Assembly: GCA_028695935.1 (NCBI GenBank)
Contig: JAQVHY010000020.1
Coordinates: 1-33,171, forward strand
Source of the DNA: Desulfobacca sp.
Lineage (GTDB): Bacteria; Desulfobacterota; Desulfobaccia; Desulfobaccales; Desulfobaccaceae
Direction: 5' to 3'
Length of the DNA stretch: 33,171 nt
Below are positions 7,617 to 14,168 of the stretch, in pieces; position 1 is the first letter of the stretch, and every line of letters starts with the position of its first letter. Below the pieces are notes generated by a model. That model searched no databases. It saw only the letters and a list, made by a program, of their open reading frames with translations, and was not told the origin of the DNA. The translations under genes and the position numbers were made by a program.

Positions 7617-9083
7617 ATGGCTTTCAGTCTCGCCGTAATCATCGTCTTAGGGTTGGTCGCCGATTATCTGTTCCGCAAGATCAAGTTGCCGGGCCTGGTA
7701 GGCATGTTAATTGTGGGCATCCTATCCGGCCCTTATGTCTTCAATCTGCTTGACCCGGCCATGATGGCGGTGTCGGCTGACTTTCGCAAACTGGCCCTGA
7801 TTGTTATTTTGTTGCGAGCCGGTTTTGAACTACGCCGCGACACCCTGCATCGCACCGCCCGTCCGGCCCTCCTTATGTCCTCGGTCCCGGCCCTGTTCGA
7901 GATTGCCGGGGTGGTCATATTAGCTCCAACTTTATTAGACCTGACTTGGTTAGAAGCGGCCATGCTGGGGTCCATTCTGGGCGCGGTGTCGCCGGCGGTG
8001 GTGGTGCCCTTGATGATTAATTTCATGGAGCGCGGCAAGGGGGACAAAAAAGGCATTCCCACCCTGGTTCTAGCGGCCTCTTCCATTGATGATGTCTTTG
8101 TGATCGTAATTTTTACCATTCTGCTGGGCATGTATGGCGGTCAGCAGATCAACCTGGCCTGGCAATTGGGCAGCATTCCGATCTCCATTGTGCTGGGGAT
8201 CGTCGTTGGCCTGATTCCCGGCTATATCTTATATAAACTCTTTCTCAGATACGAATTGGCACCTCCCCGCAAGACCATTATGGTCATGGGCGTGGCTATA
8301 GTCCTGACCTGGATTGAGGATTTGGCCCATCGTTTTCTGCCTATCGCCAGTCTCCTGGGGGTCATGGCCATCGGCTTCATCATCCTGGAAAAAGAAGAGG
8401 CCATGGCTCATATTATCTCCCAGAAACTCAAAAAACTTTGGGTGTTCGCCGAGCTGCTGCTGTTTGTGCTGGTCGGGGCCCAGGTCAACATCCAGGTCGC
8501 CTGGGACGCGGGGCTGGCGGGGCTGGCCGTAATTGCCTTTGGCCTGGTCTGGCGCTCAGTCGGGACTTATCTATCGGTAATGGGGGCTGGCCTTAATTGG
8601 AAAGAAAAATTATTTTGCGTGGTGTCCTATATTCCCAAGGCTACGGTACAGGCGGCGATCGGGGCCATTCCCCTGGAGTCGGGGGTAGCCGGAGGCGAAG
8701 TAATTCTGGCAGTAGCGGTGCTGTCCATCCTGGTCACCGCGCCCATCGGGGCCATCGGCATTATGTTGATGGGAGAGCCGATCCTGGAGGTGGAAGAGAA
8801 ATCAATCTATCGCTTCAAACCGCTGCGAGAAATGCTCCAATTGCCTCGGGTGGGCCAACGGGTTCGAAACAAAAGGTATGGTACGGTCTGGAAGATCATC
8901 GAAGAAAAAGAGATCTGGCTCGAGGAACAGACTGGAGAAGGCCCCCAATTGATTCCGGCTATTTACCTGCGCTTCTGGAAACCCCGGGAAGGACAGCGCC
9001 TGGGCACCGGGAGAACCATAAGCCATAATTATACCGCGACCGGAACATCTTTTCATGATTACTGGGAAATCGTGCCCGATTAA
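7617..9083 (+). CDS. Cation/proton antiporter of the KefB/CPA type, fluoride-regulated
   Basis: Polytopic inner-membrane antiporter, 488 residues, with about 12 hydrophobic segments up to about residue 390. SPAVVVP (125-131) and the acidic pair in AASSIDDVFVIV (D158, D159) match the ion-binding core of CPA antiporters. A hydrophilic C-terminal region of about 95 residues (from about 394, SIYRFKPLREM) has alternating strand-like sequence (GQRVRNKRYGTVWKIIEEKE) and looks cytoplasmic; I do not recognise it. The upstream fluoride riboswitch implies expression when cytoplasmic fluoride rises, as for antiporters reported in such regulons. Whether it exports fluoride itself or restores pH or ion balance cannot be read from sequence. 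The RBS GAGGAG precedes the ATG. Confidence 0.88.
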   Translation: MAFSLAVIIVLGLVADYLFRKIKLPGLVGMLIVGILSGPYVFNLLDPAMMAVSADFRKLALIVILLRAGFELRRDTLHRTARPALLMSSVPALFEIAGVVILAPTLLDLTWLEAAMLGSILGAVSPAVVVPLMINFMERGKGDKKGIPTLVLAASSIDDVFVIVIFTILLGMYGGQQINLAWQLGSIPISIVLGIVVGLIPGYILYKLFLRYELAPPRKTIMVMGVAIVLTWIEDLAHRFLPIASLLGVMAIGFIILEKEEAMAHIISQKLKKLWVFAELLLFVLVGAQVNIQVAWDAGLAGLAVIAFGLVWRSVGTYLSVMGAGLNWKEKLFCVVSYIPKATVQAAIGAIPLESGVAGGEVILAVAVLSILVTAPIGAIGIMLMGEPILEVEEKSIYRFKPLREMLQLPRVGQRVRNKRYGTVWKIIEEKEIWLEEQTGEGPQLIPAIYLRFWKPREGQRLGTGRTISHNYTATGTSFHDYWEIVPD

Positions 9084-9107
9084 GGGGGCGGACGGATTAT
9101 CCCGGGG

Positions 9108-9136
9108 TTGCAATCGCCTGGTTTTATTGCTATAGT
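9108..9136 (+). promoter_or_regulatory. Sigma-70 promoter for the cysteine-rich gene
   Basis: TTGCAA (9108-9113), a 17-bp spacer, then TATAGT (9131-9136). The predicted start near 9143 is just ahead of the AAAAGGAGG RBS, giving a very short leader. Confidence 0.55.
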
Positions 9137-9158
9137 CTTTTAAAAGGAGGAAGAAAAG

Positions 9159-9338
9159 ATGGCTTTATACGTCCATTGTGCCTGTGAGCAGTGCTATCCG
9201 CATCCTAACTGCGCCATTGTCGAAGACATGAATTCCTTGCCGGCGGATTGTATCTTGACCCAGGAAGAATATGATCAGCTCCCGGAGGCAGAGAAAAAAC
9301 TGTGGCAGCCGATATGCGAGGCGGCCTGCAAGCTTTAG
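9159..9338 (+). CDS. Small cysteine-rich protein, unknown function
   Basis: A 59-residue gene that begins MALYVHCACEQCYPHPNC and ends ICEAACKL. Support comes from a strong RBS AAAAGGAGG (9142-9150), a good promoter just upstream, and a terminator downstream. The seven cysteines are at 7, 9, 12, 18, 31, 53 and 57, with histidines at 6 and 15. The N-terminal C-x-C-x2-C-x5-C and C-terminal C-x3-C suggest metal binding or disulfide chemistry. There is no signal peptide or membrane segment, so it is probably cytoplasmic. It follows the fluoride-regulated antiporter by 75 bp and could also be read from that transcript. I do not recognise the family. Confidence 0.75.
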   Translation: MALYVHCACEQCYPHPNCAIVEDMNSLPADCILTQEEYDQLPEAEKKLWQPICEAACKL

Positions 9339-9443
9339 CTGCCCATCATCAGAGCGGGAAGGCCGCTGTCTCTATCTATGGGCGAGCCTAACCCGTGAGC
9401 AGGGGAGCAGTCAAGCCCTTCGGATCTAGAGATAATAATTAAG

Positions 9444-9470
9444 AAAACCAGTCCGCCGTGGACTGGTTTT
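9444..9470 (+). terminator. Strong intrinsic terminator
   Basis: A perfect 11-bp stem, AAAACCAGTCC (9444-9454) with GGACTGGTTTT (9460-9470), and loop GCCGT. The A and T tracts lie inside the stem, so it can work in both directions. It closes the antiporter/cysteine-rich locus. Confidence 0.85.
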
Positions 9471-9520
9471 CGTGGTTATGGGCTAAATACCCAAACTGGC
9501 TGGGCCAGCAGGGCCTTATA

Positions 9521-9570
9521 AGGCCGGCCGGTAGTTAGGCTGTCATCGCAAGTTCGATTCTCACCGGCCT
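9521..9570 (+). pseudogene. tRNA-like remnant
   Basis: AGGCCGG (9521-9527) and CCGGCCT (9564-9570) could form a perfect 7-bp acceptor-like stem. Between them are tRNA-like pieces: GGTAGTTAGG (D-arm-like), CTGTCAT (like the GTC anticodon loop of tRNA-Asp) and AAGTTCGATTC (T-loop-like). The total is only 50 nt, the T-stem has two mismatches, and there is no CCA, so it cannot be a working tRNA. It may be a collapsed tRNA or a recombination scar. A 14-bp palindrome GGCCTTATAAGGCC (9512-9525) overlaps its 5' end. Confidence 0.3.
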
Positions 9571-9614
9571 GATAAAATCAACTCAGATTCCCTAAGTTTT
9601 TCCAATCCTCTTAA

Positions 9615-10880
9615 TTAGCGTTCATCAAAGCGTTCGTCAAAGATTTTCATGGCGCAGAAGCGGCCGCACATGGTGCATTGGTCTTCCTGGGCCTGGCTGA
9701 TTTCTCGATAGCGTCGGGCTTTGTCAGGATCGATGGCCAGATCGATCTGGGTCTGCCAATCCAGGGCCCGCCGGGCTTGGGACATCTTGAGGTCCCAATC
9801 AGCCGCGCCGGGAATACCGTTGGCGATGTCGGCGGCATGGGCGGCGATGCGCGAGGCGATCACTCCGTCCACCACGTCTTCCACTTCGGGCAGTTTCAGG
9901 TGTTCCGCAGGGGTGACGTAGCACAGGAAAGAAGCCCCCCAACTGGCGGCCAGGGCGCCGCCGATGGCACCGGCAATGTGATCATAGCCCGCGGCCACAT
10001 CGGTGACTAAGGGGCCCAACACATAGAAGGGCGCGCCCTGGCAATATTTCTGCTGCAGTCGCATATTCTTCTTAATCACCGACATGGGCAGATGGCCGGG
10101 GCCTTCGACGATGACCTGCACGCCCTGGGCCCAGGCCCGCCGGGTCAATTCGCCCTGAATCTTGAGCTCGTGCAATTGGGCCCGATCGGTAGCATCGGCC
10201 AGGCAGCCGGGCCGCAGTCCGTCGCCCAGGCTCAGGGTGACGTCATATTGCCGGGCGATGTTGAGTAATTCATCATAATGCTCATAAAGGGGGTTTTCCT
10301 GTCGGTGACGCCGCATCCAGGCCACCAGAAAGGCCCCGCCCCGAGATACCACCCCGGTGACCCGGCGCTTTAAGAGCGGCAAGGCCCGGCGGGTGACCCC
10401 GCAATGGACGGTGACGAAATCGACGCCCTGACGGGCCTGGAGGCGCACGGCTTCGATGATCTGCTCACCGCTAACCTCTTCCAGACTATCAGCTTCGGTC
10501 ATGACCTGATAGATGGGCACGGTACCGAAGGGCAACGGACATTGGGCCAATAGGGCGGTGCGGATCTGATCCAGATCGCCACCGGTGGACAGGTCCATTA
10601 CGGTGTGAGCACCGCAGCGGATGGCCGCGGCTAACTTGCGTTGCTCTTTTTCCAAGCTGGCATCCGGGGGGGAAGTGCCGATATTGGCGTTGACCTTGAC
10701 CCGGACGCCGGTGCCGATGGCAATGGGATCAAGATTATGATGCTCCTGATTGGCAGGAATGACCAGGGAACCCTGGGCCAGTCCGGCGCGCATGAATTCC
10801 GCGGCACAGCCCTCTTTCTGGGCCGCGGCCTCCATGGCCGGGGTGATCTGGCCGGCTAGGGCGGCTTGACGTTGAGTCAT
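9615..10880 (-). CDS. thiC: Phosphomethylpyrimidine synthase ThiC
   Basis: Radical-SAM enzyme that rearranges aminoimidazole ribotide to HMP-phosphate for thiamine synthesis. The 421-residue length is the short ThiC form seen in many anaerobes. Conserved stretches include RAGLAQGSLVIPAN, GTGVRVKVNANIGTSP, DLSTGGDLD, FVTVHCGV, SRGGAFLVAWM, LSLGDGLRPGC, QVIVEGPGHLPM and APFYVLGPLVTDVAAGYDHI. The C-terminal cluster is C402-x2-C405-x3-C409, spaced one residue tighter than the CX2CX4C usually quoted. It is a lone minus-strand gene with no other thiamine gene nearby. An RBS-like CAGGAG lies upstream of the ATG. Confidence 0.96.
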   Translation of the reverse strand: MTQRQAALAGQITPAMEAAAQKEGCAAEFMRAGLAQGSLVIPANQEHHNLDPIAIGTGVRVKVNANIGTSPPDASLEKEQRKLAAAIRCGAHTVMDLSTGGDLDQIRTALLAQCPLPFGTVPIYQVMTEADSLEEVSGEQIIEAVRLQARQGVDFVTVHCGVTRRALPLLKRRVTGVVSRGGAFLVAWMRRHRQENPLYEHYDELLNIARQYDVTLSLGDGLRPGCLADATDRAQLHELKIQGELTRRAWAQGVQVIVEGPGHLPMSVIKKNMRLQQKYCQGAPFYVLGPLVTDVAAGYDHIAGAIGGALAASWGASFLCYVTPAEHLKLPEVEDVVDGVIASRIAAHAADIANGIPGAADWDLKMSQARRALDWQTQIDLAIDPDKARRYREISQAQEDQCTMCGRFCAMKIFDERFDER

Positions 10881-11100
10881 TATGTACTCCTGAGATTAAA
10901 CGACCTGACTAAACATGATGATAGACTTCAAGTCTTTTTTTTAATTCTATCAGAACCGGGCCCAGAAAAAAAGTTATTACCCGACGCCAGGATGATTGGC
11001 GTTGCCCTTGCCCCTGACCCGCTTTCTTAAAGGGGCCGAGAGCAAATGTTTCAGAAATCATACATAGGCCAATTTAAGATCCAGGGCTTTTTTTAAAAAC
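10881..11100 (-). other. Structured thiC leader region, unassigned
   Basis: Read on the minus strand, this stretch has two stable hairpins: GCCCCT/AGGGGC (11030-11035 with 11009-11014) and ACGCCA/TGGCGT (10997-11002 with 10984-10989, 7-nt loop). The second is followed about 11 nt later by a T tract. I see no clear TPP riboswitch: neither CTGAGA nor ACCTGATCTGG is present. It could be an attenuator or an unassigned leader structure. Confidence 0.35.
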
Positions 11101-11268
11101 AAAATCAACCTGTAAGGTAGCTATCCGCATCGGGATAATCCATCCGCTTGAACATAATGTTAACTAAATAGAACAATATTAAAGCTAAAATTCAGGCGGA
11201 TAGTGATTTTAAACTTATAATAATTGATATATCAATAAGTTATAAAAAACCTGTTTTGATGACCATTC

Positions 11269-11284
11269 TGGCCCGAAAATTGCC
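11269..11284 (+). promoter_or_regulatory. Sigma-54 promoter
   Basis: TGGCCCG-AAAA-TTGCC matches the -24/-12 consensus TGGCACG-N4-TTGCW at all but two positions, with exact GG-N10-GC spacing. Transcription would start near 11296, about 270 nt before the first VPLPG-tail gene. Upstream (11161-11260) is AT-rich, including the dyad TTGATATATCAA (11224-11235), suitable for an enhancer-binding activator or IHF. Confidence 0.7.
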
Positions 11285-11330
11285 TATAGAAGAGTAGAAA
11301 TTATTTCATAAGGAGTTTCAATTTTTAGGA

Positions 11331-11480
11331 GTGAAGACGAAGTTGCTGAAAAGACCTTTTGCAAAAGAGTCCCGGATAAACTCAGTTATAAGAAAGGAGG
11401 TGGTTAAGGGAGAAGGTGTCTTAAAAATTGATCGCAATCGACGGGTAGTCGCTTACCCTAATGCGACTCCCGGGTACTGA
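11331..11480 (+). CDS. Possible 49-residue leader ORF
   Basis: A GTG-initiated frame of 49 codons lies in the leader of the sigma-54 transcript. It encodes a basic peptide (MKTKLLKRPFAKESRINS at the start, YPNATPGY at the end). AAGGAG at 11310-11315 is 15 nt upstream, too far for a good RBS, and AGGA directly abuts the GTG, so initiation is doubtful. The end overlaps a hairpin (GGG-T-AGTCGC 11443-11452 with GCGACTCCC 11463-11471). It could be a small protein, a leader peptide or chance. Confidence 0.25.
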   Translation: MKTKLLKRPFAKESRINSVIRKEVVKGEGVLKIDRNRRVVAYPNATPGY

Positions 11481-11567
11481 AAAGAGTAATGCTGAGCAGG
11501 GAGAGGGGGTAATAAAAAGAAAAACGTAACAAGGTGGACAATTAATTTCAATAGGGAGATTGATCAT

Positions 11568-12374
11568 ATGAAAAAATGGCTAACTTTGTGTATGGCGCTG
11601 GCGTTGGCATTAATCGGGAGCAACGTTTATGCAGTAACCTACACCATCACCGACAACCCCGCCGGGGGTGATGTCAATTACACCCTGGGAGCGGAATACT
11701 ATACCAATGGTAATTACAGCGCCGGTTCGCCCACGGGCGCCTGGAAGGATGTCTATGGCGATCAGTTCCGTACCGATAAGATCGATGTCACCATAAATCC
11801 TGGTAGCAGTATAATTTTCGAGATTTATACCAACAACCAGGCAGGTGGCCACACCGTGGGCGGGCCTAACTGGGGAGTCGCCGACCTGTTTTTCGATCTG
11901 GATAAAGACTGCGATTGGGATACGGGGGTGCAGATGCTGGACCACGACGGTAACTCAAATGTAGTTGCTGTTTTGGGCTACAATAATTCCCAACAAGAGG
12001 TGGCCAACGTCCAAATAGGCTCCGCCGCATATTATGGTGGCGAATACCAGGTTTACCGGAATGACGTCCCGGTGTATTACGAAAATGAAATTCCGGTGAA
12101 AATCACCAGCGCTTTCTTCATTCCCCTGGGATCAGCGTCAATCAGCTACGCGGTCAACCCCAATCCTGGAACGGATAATATCATCACCGTTACCCTTACC
12201 GGGATAAAGAATTGGAGTCCGTGGGAAGACGGCTTCTATACCTTATGGGGCACGGCGCTCTGCGGCAACGACGTGATTACGGACAAGGTCCCCCTGCCCG
12301 GCGCCCTGTTGCTGTTAGGGGCCGGCCTGGTGCGGGTGGCGGTTTATCGGCGTAAGAAGTTAGATGTCGGCTAA
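11568..12374 (+). CDS. Exported protein with VPLPG C-terminal sorting tail
   Basis: A 268-residue secreted protein of unknown function. Residues 1-22 (MKKWLTLCMALALALIGSNV, then YA) form a clear signal peptide. The mature part is rich in Gly, Asn, Tyr and beta-type sequence and includes an Asp-rich stretch FFDLDKDCDWDTG. The C-terminus has the PEP-CTERM-like tripartite signal: VPLPG at 241-245, a hydrophobic helix (ALLLLGAGLVRVAVY) and basic RRKK. Exosortase/PEP-CTERM systems use such tails, which suggests anchoring or processing at the outer envelope. No exosortase gene is in the window. The RBS AGGGAG precedes the ATG and the sigma-54 promoter lies about 270 bp upstream. GTG/TTG alternatives are unnecessary. 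Confidence 0.85.
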   Translation: MKKWLTLCMALALALIGSNVYAVTYTITDNPAGGDVNYTLGAEYYTNGNYSAGSPTGAWKDVYGDQFRTDKIDVTINPGSSIIFEIYTNNQAGGHTVGGPNWGVADLFFDLDKDCDWDTGVQMLDHDGNSNVVAVLGYNNSQQEVANVQIGSAAYYGGEYQVYRNDVPVYYENEIPVKITSAFFIPLGSASISYAVNPNPGTDNIITVTLTGIKNWSPWEDGFYTLWGTALCGNDVITDKVPLPGALLLLGAGLVRVAVYRRKKLDVG

Positions 12375-12486
12375 GGGCCAGCTTGATTAAGTTAAACCGG
12401 GCGAGGCCAGATTCCGGACTGGACATTATAACCTTTAACCCCGGCAGAAGACCGGGAACCAATCCACAGCCTAGAAAGGAGATTTG

Positions 12487-12774
12487 ATGCGCCGCAATAA
12501 AATGAAATACTTGACTTTAGTAGTTTGCCTAGGCCTATTGATTACGGGGATGGGCCTGACCGATACGGCTAGGGGAGAAACCATCCAGGGATGGATCGAG
12601 AATATCGCCGATATTGATTTAGGGACGGATATGGGTTTTTCTCCTGGAGTGGTTTCAGAAGATCTTAACGTACCGCTAACTTCGACAGCCGTAGTTCCGA
12701 TCCCCGGGGCCTTACTTCTATTGGGTGCAGGGGTGATCCGCCTGGCTTTTTATCGGCGACGGAAGCAGATCTAG
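12487..12774 (+). CDS. Small exported protein with VPIPG sorting tail
   Basis: The 95-residue product starts at the ATG at 12487, 5 nt after AAAGGAG. The in-frame TTG at 12484 is too close to the RBS. It has a signal peptide (about 1-30), only about 40 residues of mature sequence (QGWIENIADIDLGTDMGF and on), and a tail VPIPG (70-74), a hydrophobic helix and YRRRKQI. The tail is nearly identical in layout to the preceding gene (PGALLLLGAG in both), implying one sorting enzyme. So little mature protein suggests a structural filler, a short peptide product or a decayed larger gene. Function unknown. Confidence 0.75.
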   Translation: MRRNKMKYLTLVVCLGLLITGMGLTDTARGETIQGWIENIADIDLGTDMGFSPGVVSEDLNVPLTSTAVVPIPGALLLLGAGVIRLAFYRRRKQI

Positions 12775-12792
12775 CTACCCTAAACCATAAAC

Positions 12793-12822
12793 CACCTGGC
12801 TCCCCTTTTTGGGGGCCAGGTG
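12793..12822 (+). terminator. Hairpin after the VPIPG gene
   Basis: CACCTGGC (12793-12800) pairs with GCCAGGTG (12815-12822) and CCCC (12802-12805) with GGGG (12811-12814), leaving a bulged T and a TTTTT loop. It is a very stable 12-bp stem. The T tract is in the loop rather than after the stem, so it may stabilise the upstream mRNA 3' end as much as terminate. Confidence 0.55.
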
Positions 12823-12910
12823 TTAAAGACAAAGAGATACAAGCTAACAAGCTGTCTCAACGCTAAAGATATCTCAAGATATACCACAGCCTTAATTTGG
12901 ATTCGATATC

Positions 12911-12926
12911 TGGGGTGATAATCGCA
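12911..12926 (+). promoter_or_regulatory. Weak candidate sigma-54 promoter
   Basis: TGGGGTG-ATAA-TCGCA keeps the essential GG-N10-GC but differs from consensus at four positions. It lies about 75 bp upstream of the peptidase start. It is listed because the first gene of this cluster has a much better sigma-54 site. Confidence 0.3.
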
Positions 12927-12971
12927 GGGAACGGCCTCGGAGTCGAACAATTCGCGGATTCTGAATCTAGG

Positions 12972-12987
12972 ACACACACACACACAC
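12972..12987 (+). repeat. (AC)8 dinucleotide repeat upstream of an RBS
   Basis: Eight perfect AC units end 3 nt before the GAGGGG ribosome-binding site of the peptidase gene. It lies in the untranslated leader, so length changes would alter promoter-RBS spacing or RNA structure rather than reading frame. Confidence 0.9.
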
Positions 12988-13001
12988 AAAGAGGGGATAC
13001 A

Positions 13002-13958
13002 GTGAAAAAGGTAATCTCGTTTATCATGATCTGGTTGTGCTTAAGTTTTTTGGTCGCGGCCTTACCAGGTTCGGCTCAGGCCGCGAACTTGGTGGCCCAT
13101 AGTCAAGGAACATATTTAAATGCTCCAGACTATGATTGGTGGTACGGTTGCAGTCCCACCTCGGCGGGCATGATGATGGGGTATTATGACCGCAATGGCT
13201 ATAACGGTCTGTGCTACGATAATCTGGTGCCGGGAGGGGTGGCTGAGCTCAGTACCTTTACGAGCACTGCCGGGACCTGGAATTATCTGGCCCAGTATGC
13301 CATTGCCAGCCCCGAACATGTAAGTGATTTTTATCAGGGGGGGTATCTGGCGTCTGGAGATGACGTGGCTCCTCCTTATCACTCCTTCAACTGCCTGGCC
13401 GATTTTATGGGCACCAGTCAGGATAGTGCCGTTAGTCCACCCCTTAAAACTGTAGGTAACAAAAATGGCAGCACTACCTTCTGGTATTATGATGATGGCT
13501 ATCCAACTACGGCTCAAGACATTGTCAATGCCGGACTTACAGCCTCCTCGGGAATGTACGGCTTGTATGAGTATTTGGTTTATGCCGGCTATGGTGCCAT
13601 CGCGAACCTGTCCACTGATTTCTACAATCAATACATTGATGCCCTGAGCTTAACCTATGGATTTACCTTTGCCCAATATATGGCCGAAATCGATGCCGGC
13701 CGGGTGGTGCTGGTTCATATTGAAGGCCACACGATGCTGGGCTATGGCTATGAAACCGATGGGACGATGTATATCCATGATACCTGGTCAGAAGGAGACC
13801 ATACCATGACCTGGGGTGGAAGCTACTCCGGATACGCTCAAAAAGGCGTTACCGTCTTTATTCCATCCGGCGGTGCCCCATGTGTTCCTCTCCCCGGCAC
13901 CGTGGTGCTCTTGGGATCGGGTCTGTTAGGATTGGTGGTATGGCGGCGGCAGTCTTAA
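13002..13958 (+). CDS. Exported C39-like cysteine peptidase with VPLPG tail
   Basis: The 318-residue secreted protein starts at the GTG at 13002, after GAGGGG. The frame extends upstream to 12897 but those residues include the AC-repeat-encoded THTHT. The signal peptide is 1-28 (MKKVISFIMIWLCLSFLVAA, ending GSAQA). A papain-fold C39-like domain follows: the nucleophile region WWYGCSPTSAGMMMGYYD (C50), the histidine in VHIEGHTMLGYGY (H243) and the aspartate in IHDTW (D260) form the expected triad. It ends with VPLPG (295-299), a hydrophobic helix and WRRQS, like its two neighbours. It may be a sorted surface protease or a bacteriocin-type processing enzyme; the substrate is unknown. Confidence 0.82.
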   Translation: MKKVISFIMIWLCLSFLVAALPGSAQAANLVAHSQGTYLNAPDYDWWYGCSPTSAGMMMGYYDRNGYNGLCYDNLVPGGVAELSTFTSTAGTWNYLAQYAIASPEHVSDFYQGGYLASGDDVAPPYHSFNCLADFMGTSQDSAVSPPLKTVGNKNGSTTFWYYDDGYPTTAQDIVNAGLTASSGMYGLYEYLVYAGYGAIANLSTDFYNQYIDALSLTYGFTFAQYMAEIDAGRVVLVHIEGHTMLGYGYETDGTMYIHDTWSEGDHTMTWGGSYSGYAQKGVTVFIPSGGAPCVPLPGTVVLLGSGLLGLVVWRRQS

Positions 13959-14014
13959 CTCAGCCATAATCTCGAAAATAAGGAAAAACACTTGGTCACT
14001 TTTGGGGCCGGGTG

Positions 14015-14140
14015 CCAAATTATTGAAGAAAGGTAGGGATCAGCAATTTCCGAATCGGCCACGATTAAAGCCCGGGCCATAACCTGTTCGGGCACAGGCG
14101 AATCGCCTCAGGCGGAGGAACCTGTCCTCAGGGAGCGAAC
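14015..14140 (+). other. Possible structured leader of the dehydratase gene
   Basis: The 210-bp gap before the dehydratase gene is GC-rich and foldable. It contains CCGAATCGG (14050-14058), ACGATTAAAGCCCGGGCC (14061-14078), CCTGTTCGGGCACAGG (14083-14098) and CAGGCGGAGGAACCTG (14109-14124), each a small hairpin or partner. The block ACG-AAAGCC-GGGCC with a preceding stem vaguely recalls c-di-GMP-I riboswitches. The hallmark GGGCAAACC is absent, so I do not assign it. Confidence 0.25.
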
Positions 14141-14168
14141 TTGTCGGTGGTGGTACTGGTGGGAGCGG

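Noticed and set aside
10923-10942. Plus-strand terminator AGACT-TCA-AGTCT plus T8
   Set aside because: No plus-strand gene ends upstream of it; it lies in the thiC leader and the stem is only 5 bp.
10881-11100. TPP riboswitch upstream of thiC
   Set aside because: Conserved CTGAGA and ACCTGATCTGG blocks are absent on both strands; a loose match to the 3' block (ATCATCCTGGCGTCGGG on the minus strand) is embedded in a hairpin that TPP switches lack.
12897-13001. Upstream start for the C39-like peptidase
   Set aside because: It would place 35 residues, partly encoded by the AC repeat, in front of a clean signal peptide.
14015-14140. c-di-GMP-I riboswitch before the dehydratase gene
   Set aside because: Only a partial resemblance around ACG-AAAGCC-GGGCC; the required GGGCAAACC segment is missing, so it is listed only as an unassigned structured leader.
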